Part shown: positions 6,421 to 12,639 of the stretch, in pieces | How positions within the stretch are numbered: position 1 is the first letter of the stretch | How the letters are laid out: each line of letters starts with the position of its first letter | From: Syntrophomonadaceae bacterium | GTDB lineage: Bacteria > Bacillota > Dethiobacteria > DTU022 | DNA: 12,639 bases | Assembly: GCA_007130585.1 (NCBI GenBank) | Contig: SLSE01000108.1 | Coordinates: 1 to 12,639 of the forward strand | Direction of reading: 5' to 3' | The notes under the pieces: model-generated | The model's database searches: none | The model's input: only the letters and a program-made list of their open reading frames with translations | Told to the model about the DNA's origin: nothing | Translations under genes and position numbers: made by a program

Positions 6421-7773
6421 CTAAAGCCCCTGCGCAATTTCTTTCAGGACGTCTTCCAGGCGGTTCAACACTTCATCGATCTGCTCTTTGGTTATTATCA
6501 GCGGAGGCTCAAAGCGGACAGTGTTGGAACTGATCAGGGTTCCGGCTACCAGGACTTTACGCTTAAAGAGTCCGGCCGCTACCTTGTAGCCCAGTTCCGG
6601 GGCTGCAAAGTGCTGACCGATGAGCAGGCCTTTGCCGGTGATCCCTTTGTAAATCTGCGGATAACGCTCTACCAGCTCGTTCAACCTTCCCATGAAGTAG
6701 TTTCCGCTTTCTTCGGCCCTGCCAGCCAGGTTATCCCTTAATGTAACATTAATTGCGGCAATCGCCGCGGAGCAGGCCATGGGGTTGCCGCCGGTTGTTG
6801 TAGTATGCATGAAGGGGTTCGGATCTTCAAATGCTTTCCATATTTTCCCGTTACCCATGAAGGCGCCGATCGGCAGCACCCCGCCGCCCAGGGACTTGGC
6901 AACGCACATTATATCGGGAACAATATTCCAGTGGTCCATGCCCCATAATTTACCGGTTCTGGCCATGCCGGTCTGGACTTCATCGGCGATTAATAGAATT
7001 TCAAAGCGGTCGCAGATCTCCCTGACCCGGGGCCAGTATTGATCGGGGGGCACGATTGCGCCTGCTTCACCCTGGATCGGCTCGGCAATGAAAGCGGCAA
7101 TCTCAATACCGACGGTACTGCATATTTCAAGCTGCTTTTCCAGCGCGTCAGCATCGCCGAAAGGAACATAAAAAGTCTGGCCACCATAAGGCTGCAGGGC
7201 CTGACGAAAATCTTTTTTACCCATGACGCTGAGGGAACCGAGGGTTTTTCCGTGAAACCCGGATACTGTCGAAATAAAATTGTGCTTCCCGGTGTAGAGC
7301 CTGGCAATTTTCAGGGCGCCTTCAATGGTTTCTGTACCGCTGTTTACGAAAAATGCATGGTCTATGTTACCGGGAGCAATTTGTGACAGCAACCTGGCCA
7401 AAACGCCTCTCAGGGGATCCATCAACTCCTGGCTTGGTATGCCTGATTTTCCGGCCTGGGCCCGCACAGCCTCAACAACTTCCGGGTGCGACCAGCCCAG
7501 GTCAAGCGCTCCGTACCCGCCAAGGCAGTCAATGTATTCATTACCGAACACATCATAATAATATACTCCCTCGCCCCGCCACTCGGTTCCTGCGTAGTCA
7601 CCCGCTTCAGTAACCGACTTCCGGTAATCAACCCAGCCCTTGTTAAAGTGATTAACAAAATTTTCTACTGTTTCGCGGGAAACTTCCCTGGCCGTGTTTT
7701 CGTCCAGCTCCGCCTTTTTAATAATATCCAACCAACGTTCCGCGTACTGAATCGAATCCTGGTGCTGTTTCAT
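6421..7773 (-). CDS. patA: Putrescine aminotransferase (class III PLP, YgjG/PatA type)
   Basis: 450 residues. It is a fold-type I class III aminotransferase that should move the amino group of putrescine to 2-oxoglutarate, giving 4-aminobutanal and glutamate. Motifs are SGTETIEGALK (145-155), SGFHGKTLGSLS (171-182), IADEVQTGMARTGK with Asp264 (262-275), VAKSLGGGVLPIG with Schiff-base Lys293 (291-303) and HTTTTGGNPMACSAA (313-327). The match to E. coli YgjG runs end to end, including the N-terminal FLEYRKSV-like segment (here WVDYRKSV) and VLVAGTL...RFEPPL near the end. Other diamine or ornithine aminotransferases are possible but fit less well. The ATG at 7773 is preceded by AGGGG at 10 nt; an upstream in-frame ATG at 7800 has no Shine-Dalgarno. 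A 68-nt gap separates it from the carbamoyltransferase, consistent with one operon driven from the promoter at 7911-7939. Confidence 0.9.
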   Translation of the reverse strand: MKQHQDSIQYAERWLDIIKKAELDENTAREVSRETVENFVNHFNKGWVDYRKSVTEAGDYAGTEWRGEGVYYYDVFGNEYIDCLGGYGALDLGWSHPEVVEAVRAQAGKSGIPSQELMDPLRGVLARLLSQIAPGNIDHAFFVNSGTETIEGALKIARLYTGKHNFISTVSGFHGKTLGSLSVMGKKDFRQALQPYGGQTFYVPFGDADALEKQLEICSTVGIEIAAFIAEPIQGEAGAIVPPDQYWPRVREICDRFEILLIADEVQTGMARTGKLWGMDHWNIVPDIMCVAKSLGGGVLPIGAFMGNGKIWKAFEDPNPFMHTTTTGGNPMACSAAIAAINVTLRDNLAGRAEESGNYFMGRLNELVERYPQIYKGITGKGLLIGQHFAAPELGYKVAAGLFKRKVLVAGTLISSNTVRFEPPLIITKEQIDEVLNRLEDVLKEIAQGL

Positions 7774-7887
7774 CCTTTGCAAACCCCTTTCAGTAATCAT
7801 GATTTTATAATGCTTTGAACATAAACCTTTATATAGCTTTAAGGATGCCGCCGGTGGAAGCGAACCCTTTAAATTATTTTGTGAACC

Positions 7888-7900
7888 TTAATTTAATTAA
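7888..7900. promoter_or_regulatory. AT-rich palindrome at the predicted patA transcript start
   Basis: TTAATT-T-AATTAA is a perfect 13-bp palindrome just downstream of the predicted start site (about 7904). AT-rich dyads are typical of Lrp/AsnC binding, and an Lrp-type gene lies 250 nt away. Binding is inferred. Confidence 0.35.
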
Positions 7901-7910
7901 CATTTACATT

Positions 7911-7939
7911 ATTATACCCAATAATGTGCAAGGACACAA
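7911..7939 (-). promoter_or_regulatory. Promoter of the patA operon
   Basis: A perfect TATAAT (7916-7911) has a weak -35 TTGTGT (7939-7934, 3/6) at exactly 17 nt. The start would be near 7904, giving a leader of about 130 nt before patA. A strong -10 with a weak -35 suits an activator-dependent promoter. Confidence 0.5.
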
Positions 7940-7950
7940 TAAATAATAAG

Positions 7951-7977
7951 CATATCGGAACATATCTATACCATATC
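7951..7977. repeat. Three phased CATATC direct repeats upstream of the patA promoter
   Basis: CATATC occurs at 7951-7956, 7961-7966 and 7972-7977, with periods of 10 and 11 bp (one helical turn each). The outer two are followed by GG. They lie about 47-73 bp upstream of the predicted patA start, a normal activator position. The last two overlap the end of the small ORF 7966-8118, so part of the pattern could be coding. Confidence 0.4.
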
Positions 7978-8118
7978 GGCCTCAATAAGCGCTATTTTAG
8001 CATCGATACACCTTGCCCAGCCGTGTGTGGCCTTTTCCGGCTCGCGGCGATTATATAAATAAGGACAGGCCACACTGCCATACCGAACGCATGAGCCGCT
8101 CAAGTCTTCCAGCTTCAT
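7966..8118 (-). CDS. Small hypothetical protein, 50 aa, three Cys
   Basis: Not recognised. The reading is 50 residues, starting MKLEDLSGSCVRYGSVAC and ending WARCIDAKIALIEADMV. Cys10, Cys18 (in ACPYLYN) and Cys37 (in GWARC), with Trp34 and several charged residues, suggest a small metal- or Fe-S-binding or disulfide protein. Codon choice resembles the neighbouring genes. It starts 37 nt after the Lrp-type gene stop, same strand, and ends just upstream of the patA promoter, so it probably shares the lrp transcript. The start is uncertain: AAAGGA lies only 1 nt before the ATG. The frame stays open 48 more nt upstream without another standard start and would add a fourth Cys (ICPALKN). No membrane segment or signal peptide is seen. 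Confidence 0.5.
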   Translation of the reverse strand: MKLEDLSGSCVRYGSVACPYLYNRREPEKATHGWARCIDAKIALIEADMV

Positions 8119-8155
8119 ATCCTTTGCATTCTTGTTTTTAAGGGCAGGGCAAATA

Positions 8156-8647
8156 TTAACCGGAAAATTCTTCGCGTGAAGGGATCCATTCGTCTATACT
8201 TTTTAATATTCGGGGGACCAGGGTATATTTTGTCACTTTGACGCCTTTGATTGCGGGGATGTCATTCCTTATAAAATCATAGAGCTGCTCGGTGCTCTTA
8301 AATTTCGCTTCCAGGGAAAGTTCGTTTGAATCCATACCGAAAGCCATGTACGATATTTGCGTTACCTTCAAAAGTTCTTCAATAATTGCCTCTTCTCTTT
8401 CCTTTTCAATTTCCAAAAATATATCTACCGATAAACCGTAGCCAAACTTAACCGGGTCGAGGATCAACGCGAACCTTCCAATATCCATTTCTATCATGCG
8501 GTCTAATCTCTTGCGAACCGTCCGATCGTTTACCTTCAAATCAGTGGCAATCTGTTTTGCTGACTGGCGTGAGTTCTGCTGGAGCTTTTTAATAATCCGG
8601 TAATCCAGGTCATCAAACATTGTGAAATGATTTTTATGAACAGACAT
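8156..8647 (-). CDS. Lrp/AsnC-family transcriptional regulator
   Basis: 163 residues, typical for the family. An N-terminal winged helix-turn-helix (about 10-60) reads FDDLDYRIIKKLQQNSRQSAKQIA...VNDRTVRKRLDRM, the classic AsnC pattern. The C-terminal RAM-like ligand domain (about 70-155) contains the VDIFLEIE and VTQISYMAFGMDSNELSLEAKF strands. Such proteins bind DNA as dimers or octamers and respond to amino acids or related effectors. It lies at the head of the polyamine gene run and divergent from the Cys/Met-type PLP gene, so it is the obvious candidate regulator of one or both. The ATG at 8647 is used; AAAGGA is about 12 nt upstream, a rather long spacing, and the next ATG at residue 10 has no Shine-Dalgarno. 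The effector is unknown; agmatine, putrescine or a sulfur amino acid are guesses from context. Confidence 0.88.
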   Translation of the reverse strand: MSVHKNHFTMFDDLDYRIIKKLQQNSRQSAKQIATDLKVNDRTVRKRLDRMIEMDIGRFALILDPVKFGYGLSVDIFLEIEKEREEAIIEELLKVTQISYMAFGMDSNELSLEAKFKSTEQLYDFIRNDIPAIKGVKVTKYTLVPRILKSIDEWIPSREEFSG

Positions 8648-8708
8648 ATCCGGTAATCATCCTTTGCTAAAATATTTAAACAGGTTAACCCGGGATTTCG
8701 CCAACTAC

Positions 8709-8714
8709 ATTATA
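8709..8714 (-). promoter_or_regulatory. -10 box of the Lrp-type gene
   Basis: A perfect TATAAT reads on the minus strand 57 nt before the start codon. No good -35 is found at 16-18 nt. The preceding bases give GGGTATAAT, the same nine bases as at the patA promoter. Autoregulation is common in this family and would fit the adjacent CTAATTAG palindrome. Confidence 0.45.
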
Positions 8715-8862
8715 CCCTAATTAGCTAAAAATAATAGTTTTCAAATAAATTCCGGGCCCGCGGAAAATTGACGGCCAGGGTTTATTCACTGCCAAAAGTG
8801 GGCGCTCCCGCAGTTCTGAAGTTCCATAACGCGTCCTGCCCGGACGTTAAGCAGAATATGCG

Positions 8863-8876
8863 CGGCGCCAGCGCCG
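8863..8876. repeat. GC-rich perfect palindrome upstream of the PLP gene promoter
   Basis: CGGCGC-CA-GCGCCG, 6-bp arms with a 2-bp centre. It lies 14 bp upstream of the -35 box. As RNA it would form a 5-bp stem with a CCAG loop followed by TATTACTTTTTG, so it could be either a weak terminator on the plus strand or an operator. Confidence 0.35.
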
Positions 8877-8889
8877 TATTACTTTTTGT

Positions 8890-8919
8890 TTGACTTGTAT
8901 CTGAAAATTATGATATTGT
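8890..8919 (+). promoter_or_regulatory. Promoter of the Cys/Met-type PLP gene
   Basis: TTGACT (8890-8895, 5/6) and TATTGT (8914-8919, 4/6) with an 18-nt spacer. The transcript would start near 8926, giving a leader of about 40 nt. Confidence 0.55.
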
Positions 8920-8965
8920 TTTCCCATCGAAATCACACCCATCCTTACTTCAAACGGAGGTCAAT

Positions 8966-10438
8966 ATGAACCAGTCGGGAATTGAATTTTACAGGGAAGC
9001 TGCCAGGCGATCCACCCGCTGGCACCAGGATTACCTGCGCGAAATGAAAAAATGCAGGTTCGATACCATAGCCGTGCACGGCGTATATTCAATGCAGGAA
9101 GCGCTCGACTTTAACCAGGGTTCGCTGATCGAACCGGTTTACATGAGCACTTCACAGGGCTACCGGGACGCAGACGAGATGGAAGCGGCGCTTTCTTACC
9201 AGGTGCCAACCTGGTGTTATTCGCGCATCGCAAATCCCAGCATCTACTACCTGGAGGGTGTTTTGGCGCTGCTCGAGGGGTACGGCTCTGACCTGGATGT
9301 TTCATGCCTGGCCACGGCATCCGGGATGGCGGCCATTCAAACCGCCGTGGACCCCTTTCTCCTTCCCGATCCGAATGACCCTTCAGGGCCGATTAATTTC
9401 GTGGCGGCGGGCCAGGTTTACGGGGGCACTTTCCAGCAGTTTGCCGTCAGAAAAGAAAAGGAAAGAAATATTTCCTGGCGCAGGGTTTTTAAATACAGCG
9501 ATTTAGATGAATGGGAAAGGCTGATTGACAAAAACACCCGCTTTCTTTACGGGGAGCTGCCGAGCAACCCGGGACAGACTTTTTTCGACTTGAAAAAGTT
9601 AACCGAACTGGCTCACAGCCACGGTATACCGATGATCGTTGACAGCACGGTAGCCACGCCCGCCCTGATGCGGCCCCTGGCCCTGGGTGCCGATATCGTG
9701 GTCCAGTCTGTCTCCAAAACCCTGTGCACCAGCGGCTTTGGAATTGCCGGTGCGGTAATCTCGCGTAAGAACCTGACTTCCAACGTAGATAATCCTGAAA
9801 TGAAGGCTGATTTTGCCCTGTACGCCAAAACCCTGCCCAATCGCGACAACGGGCCCAATATTTCCCCGATGAATGCAATTTTAGCTTTAAATGATATCCG
9901 CACCCTGCGTTCCAGGGTGGACATGCAAAGCCGTTCGACCCTGACCGTCGCTAAATACTTAAGCAGCCACAAGCATGTCGAGCAGGTGGACTACCTGGGT
10001 CTGGAAGCGCATCCCCTGCACCGGCTGGCCTCGGAATACCTCTGGCTGGTTGATGCAGAACATGACGAACAGTACGGTCAGCCGGTCAACCGCTACGGCC
10101 ACCTGATGTCCTTCCGCCTTAAAGGGGGCGCCCGGGCCGCCCGGGAAGTCTTTAACGCCTTCAGCCGCATCTACCGGGCCACGGACCTGGGCAGGATAAA
10201 ATCGGTAGCCACAATCCCCGCCATATCGACCCACTCCCAGCAGGGGGAAGATGCCCGGAAGATGGCTGACGTTCCCCCCAACCTGATCCGTCTATGCGTA
10301 GGCGCCGAGCACCCGGACGACATTATTAACGATCTCGACACTGCCCTGTCAGTACTTGACGGGAATAAGGTTATCTTTACCTCGCCGGAATTTTCCGCAG
10401 GGGGCGCTTCTTCCGCCCTGCTGGGAAATAAAGAATAA
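8966..10438 (+). CDS. Cys/Met-metabolism-family PLP enzyme, long variant
   Basis: 490 residues; usual members (cystathionine gamma-synthase/lyase, methionine gamma-lyase, O-acetylhomoserine sulfhydrylase) have 380-430. The fold-type I set is complete: YSRIANPS (85-92), SGMAAI (119-124), VYGGT (151-155), ELPSNPG (197-203), VDSTVATP with Asp226 (225-232), QSVSK with Schiff-base Lys251 (247-251), STHSQQ (421-426) and RLCVGAEHPDDIINDLDTAL (442-461). The catalytic strand is QSVSKTLCTSGFGIAG instead of the usual SxTKY..GH.D..GG. Extra length comes from an N-terminal lead of about 30 residues, a loop with DPNDPSGP and an internal segment near 350-380. The reaction is probably beta/gamma-elimination or replacement on a sulfur or homoserine-type amino acid; the substrate cannot be assigned. 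GGAGG lies 5 nt before the ATG. It is divergent from the Lrp-type regulator. Confidence 0.85.
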   Translation: MNQSGIEFYREAARRSTRWHQDYLREMKKCRFDTIAVHGVYSMQEALDFNQGSLIEPVYMSTSQGYRDADEMEAALSYQVPTWCYSRIANPSIYYLEGVLALLEGYGSDLDVSCLATASGMAAIQTAVDPFLLPDPNDPSGPINFVAAGQVYGGTFQQFAVRKEKERNISWRRVFKYSDLDEWERLIDKNTRFLYGELPSNPGQTFFDLKKLTELAHSHGIPMIVDSTVATPALMRPLALGADIVVQSVSKTLCTSGFGIAGAVISRKNLTSNVDNPEMKADFALYAKTLPNRDNGPNISPMNAILALNDIRTLRSRVDMQSRSTLTVAKYLSSHKHVEQVDYLGLEAHPLHRLASEYLWLVDAEHDEQYGQPVNRYGHLMSFRLKGGARAAREVFNAFSRIYRATDLGRIKSVATIPAISTHSQQGEDARKMADVPPNLIRLCVGAEHPDDIINDLDTALSVLDGNKVIFTSPEFSAGGASSALLGNKE

Positions 10439-10439
10439 A

Positions 10440-10496
10440 GCTGCATTAAGCCATTTGAACGCCTTTAATTAAACCGGCAGCACCGAAAATTTTTTT
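10440..10496 (+). terminator. Possible weak terminator after the PLP gene
   Basis: GCTGC (10440-10444) can pair with GCAGC (10477-10481), and an inner GCCTTT-AATT-AAA-CC-GGC stem has a 2-nt bulge. A run of seven T follows at about 10490. The structure is loose and the T-run is displaced, so the call is tentative. Confidence 0.25.
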
Positions 10497-10573
10497 GAAT
10501 CAATAAATCAGGCAGGAAAAATGGCGCAAATAAAGGAAACCTTATGCTAATTATAAAATGCTGGGAGCGATGA

Positions 10574-12639
10574 ATGATGAAAAGTAAGCTGCCCCGGTTT
10601 ATATTAGTATTTGTCCTGGTTATCCTGATTGCTTTAACCGGAACTATTATCTACATTGCCCGCGGGGGATTACCGCAGACCAGCGGCAACATCCATTCTG
10701 ATGTAAACTCGCCAGTGGAAATATATCGCGACCAGTATGGTGTCCCTCATATCATCGCCGGCAGCATGGAAGATCTCTTTTTCGCCCAGGGCTACGTTCA
10801 TGCCCAGGACCGCCTGTGGCAGATGGATATCAACCGTCGAGGAGTGGGAGGCAAACTCTCTGAAATACTCGGTGAAGACCAGGCCGAGATTGATAACTTC
10901 ACCCTTACCATTGGCTTTTACCGGGCTGCAGAGAAGAATTATAACCTTCTGGAAGCGGAAGAAAGAGCTTTGTTGGAAGCTTATTCAGCCGGAGTTAATG
11001 CCTGCATCAAAGACAACAACGGCCGCCTTTCCCCTGAATTTACGCTGCTTGGTTACGAGCCGGAACCCTGGGCACCGCTGGACAGCCTGGCAATTGCCGT
11101 CTACATGTCCTGGTACCTGGGAGGTAACATGGATACCGAATTGTTTAATTATGCCCTGGTTGAAAAAGCCGGCCTGGAAATGGCCCGCGAATTATTTCCC
11201 GAATACCCTGGTTACGGTCCGGTGATAGTTCCTTCCGATATCCCGGCCGGGCCGTCGGATAGCGCAGTAGAAGATAACCCTATCGTAAACGATCTTATTG
11301 CCCTGTCCCGCCTGACCGAACTGGGCGGCAGGGCAAAATTCGTTCCCGGCCTCGGCTCAAATAACTGGGCAATTCACGGCGATCTTACCCCCGGCAGGGG
11401 AGCCATTTTAGCCAATGATATGCACCTGGGCATGGGAATGCCATCGATCTGGCACAATTCGCACCTGATCGTAAAAGATAAGCTTAACGTAACAGGAGTC
11501 ATGTTCCCCGGTATCCCGGGTATCATCGTCGGTTTTAATGAGCACATTGCCTGGGGGGTTACCAATACCGGACCCGATGTCCAGGACCTGTACCTGCTTG
11601 AACTGAACCCCGATATCCCCGGTCAGTATTTGTACATGAATGAGTGGGCCGATGCAGAAATCATAGTGGAAGAATTTTTCGTAAAGGGCGAAACAGCCCC
11701 CCGCGAAGTAGAGGTAATGGTCACTCATCACGGCCCCGTAATCAGTAATATCGTTGACCTGGAAGTGCCCCTGAGTTTCCGCTGGACAGCCCTGGAAGGA
11801 ACTACCGAATTTTCCGCGATCCTTGACCTCATGCAAGCTGAAAACTGGGACCAGTTCACTACAGCTCTCGAAAAATTTAAAACCCCAGCCCAGAATTTTG
11901 TATACGCCGACCGGGAAGGCAATATCGGCTACCGGGCCAACGGCCTGATCCCTATCCGGCGCAGCGGAACCGGCTTCCTACCGGCTGACGGAACCACCGA
12001 TGCCCAGGAGTGGGTTGGTTATATCCCCTGGGACGAACTGCCCACCCTCTACAATCCCCCGGGAGGGATTATTGTTACCGCAAACCACCGTGTAACAGAT
12101 GATGATTACCCCTATTTTATAACCTCCGAATGGGCTCCCCCCTACAGGGCAATGGGGATCTGGCGTGAACTTGAAGACCGTGAAAACTTGACCCTGGAAG
12201 ATATGATCGGCCCGCAAACCAGCTATTTCAACACACAGGCCGAATTGCTGGGGGATACACTGCTCGGCGCCCTTAACGCAACTGAACTTAACGATCTTGA
12301 AGAAAAAGCCCTGGCTGTTTTTGAGGACTGGTTGGAAGAACCTGTTGAAGATCCAGGAGAAGCCGGCCCGGTTATTTACAATGCCATGTATTTAAATATG
12401 TATCAACTTACCTTTGCCGATGAAATGGGCGAAGAATTGTACGAGAGGTTCCTGAGCAACCGCGGGGCAACAAACGCTTTTGACAGGATGATATTAAGCG
12501 GAACCTCCCGCTGGTTTAATAACATCGACACTGCAGAAGAAGAATCCCGCGATGACATCATCACCCTTGCTTTTTCCCTGGCGGTTTTATTCCTGGAAGA
12601 GGCATTAGGCTCCAATCCGGCAGACTGGAAGTGGGGCGA
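10574..12639 (+). CDS. Penicillin-acylase-family Ntn hydrolase, membrane-anchored, 3' end cut
   Basis: 688 residues are visible; the frame is still open at the right edge. Residues 1-8 (MMKSKLPR) are basic and 9-29 form a hydrophobic helix (FILVFVLVILIALTGTIIYIA), so this is a signal-anchor or exported protein acting outside the membrane. The alpha part contains EIYRDQYGVPHI, FAQGYVHAQDRLWQMD and RRGVGGKLSE. The autoprocessing site is GLG-SNNW with Ser262 as the new N-terminal nucleophile of the beta chain; NDMHLGMGMPSIWH follows. Asn504 in TANHRV is beta-chain position 243, matching the oxyanion Asn (beta 241) of penicillin G acylase. The family hydrolyses amides: beta-lactam side chains, acyl-homoserine lactones, other N-acyl amines; the substrate here is open. 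GGGAG lies 6 nt before the first of two adjacent ATGs. Full length is expected near 780-800 residues. Confidence 0.9.
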   Translation, partial: MMKSKLPRFILVFVLVILIALTGTIIYIARGGLPQTSGNIHSDVNSPVEIYRDQYGVPHIIAGSMEDLFFAQGYVHAQDRLWQMDINRRGVGGKLSEILGEDQAEIDNFTLTIGFYRAAEKNYNLLEAEERALLEAYSAGVNACIKDNNGRLSPEFTLLGYEPEPWAPLDSLAIAVYMSWYLGGNMDTELFNYALVEKAGLEMARELFPEYPGYGPVIVPSDIPAGPSDSAVEDNPIVNDLIALSRLTELGGRAKFVPGLGSNNWAIHGDLTPGRGAILANDMHLGMGMPSIWHNSHLIVKDKLNVTGVMFPGIPGIIVGFNEHIAWGVTNTGPDVQDLYLLELNPDIPGQYLYMNEWADAEIIVEEFFVKGETAPREVEVMVTHHGPVISNIVDLEVPLSFRWTALEGTTEFSAILDLMQAENWDQFTTALEKFKTPAQNFVYADREGNIGYRANGLIPIRRSGTGFLPADGTTDAQEWVGYIPWDELPTLYNPPGGIIVTANHRVTDDDYPYFITSEWAPPYRAMGIWRELEDRENLTLEDMIGPQTSYFNTQAELLGDTLLGALNATELNDLEEKALAVFEDWLEEPVEDPGEAGPVIYNAMYLNMYQLTFADEMGEELYERFLSNRGATNAFDRMILSGTSRWFNNIDTAEEESRDDIITLAFSLAVLFLEEALGSNPADWKWG

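Larger units (their letters stand above)
8648..8965. other. Divergent intergenic control region
   Basis: This 318-bp gap separates the Lrp-type gene from the plus-strand PLP gene. It contains the lrp -10 box (8709-8714), overlapping AT-rich palindromes CTAATTAG and TTAGCTAA (8717-8728), a small dyad CGTCC-N5-GGACG (about 8831-8845), the GC-rich palindrome 8863-8876 and the plus-strand promoter 8890-8919. No gene with a credible start was seen in it. Confidence 0.6.

Noticed and set aside
8831..8845. Small dyad CGTCC-N5-GGACG
   Set aside because: A 5-bp stem in a GC-rich stretch is expected by chance and it has no promoter-linked position.
8799..8880. Minus-strand stretch translating to about 27 residues ending in ELQNCGSAHFWQ
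   Set aside because: It is short, follows an upstream stop, has only an internal ATG without a ribosome site, and matches nothing I recognise. A gene remnant is possible but unsupported.
10737..11225. 162-codon open frame on the plus strand
   Set aside because: It is out of frame with the penicillin-acylase gene, which covers the region with conserved motifs.

Overview
The window reads like a chromosomal segment from an anaerobic, Gram-positive-type bacterium, most likely in the Clostridia/Syntrophomonadales range of the Firmicutes. The hints are medium GC, strong purine-rich Shine-Dalgarno sites (GGAGG, AAGGAG), use of GTG as a start, and an amino-acid/polyamine catabolic gene set. This is inferred from style only; there is no rRNA or other taxonomic marker, and no tRNA, CRISPR, insertion sequence or prophage gene was seen.

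Left end (1-2900): the N-terminal third of a class V, cysteine-desulfurase-like PLP enzyme runs off the left edge on the minus strand. It is preceded by a good promoter with a dyad between its -35 and -10 boxes. Divergent from it is a plus-strand pair: a P-loop uridine-kinase/phosphoribulokinase-type kinase, then a GH13 subfamily 18 (sucrose phosphorylase-type) glycoside phosphorylase. Together they look like a phosphorolysis-plus-kinase cassette for an unidentified glucoside.

Centre (2915-8647, all minus strand): in transcription order these are an Lrp/AsnC regulator, an undescribed 50-residue Cys-containing small ORF, putrescine aminotransferase (patA), a putrescine-carbamoyltransferase-like enzyme, agmatine deiminase (aguA) and an M20 metallohydrolase. 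The core gives a readable pathway: agmatine -> N-carbamoylputrescine (AguA) -> putrescine + carbamoyl phosphate (carbamoyltransferase), then putrescine + 2-oxoglutarate -> 4-aminobutanal + glutamate (PatA). The antiporter and carbamate kinase of the classical agmatine deiminase operon are absent here. A strong -10 box, three helically phased CATATC repeats and an AT-rich palindrome lie before patA and are candidate regulator sites.

Right end (8966-12639, plus strand): divergent from the regulator is an unusually long (490 aa) Cys/Met-metabolism-type PLP enzyme with its own promoter. It is followed by a membrane-anchored penicillin-acylase-family (Ntn) hydrolase that is cut by the right edge. 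The shared theme is PLP chemistry on amines and sulfur amino acids plus amide hydrolysis. The least explained items are the small Cys ORF, the Trp-rich substrate loop of the carbamoyltransferase, the role of the M20 enzyme, and the substrate of the kinase/GH13_18 pair.
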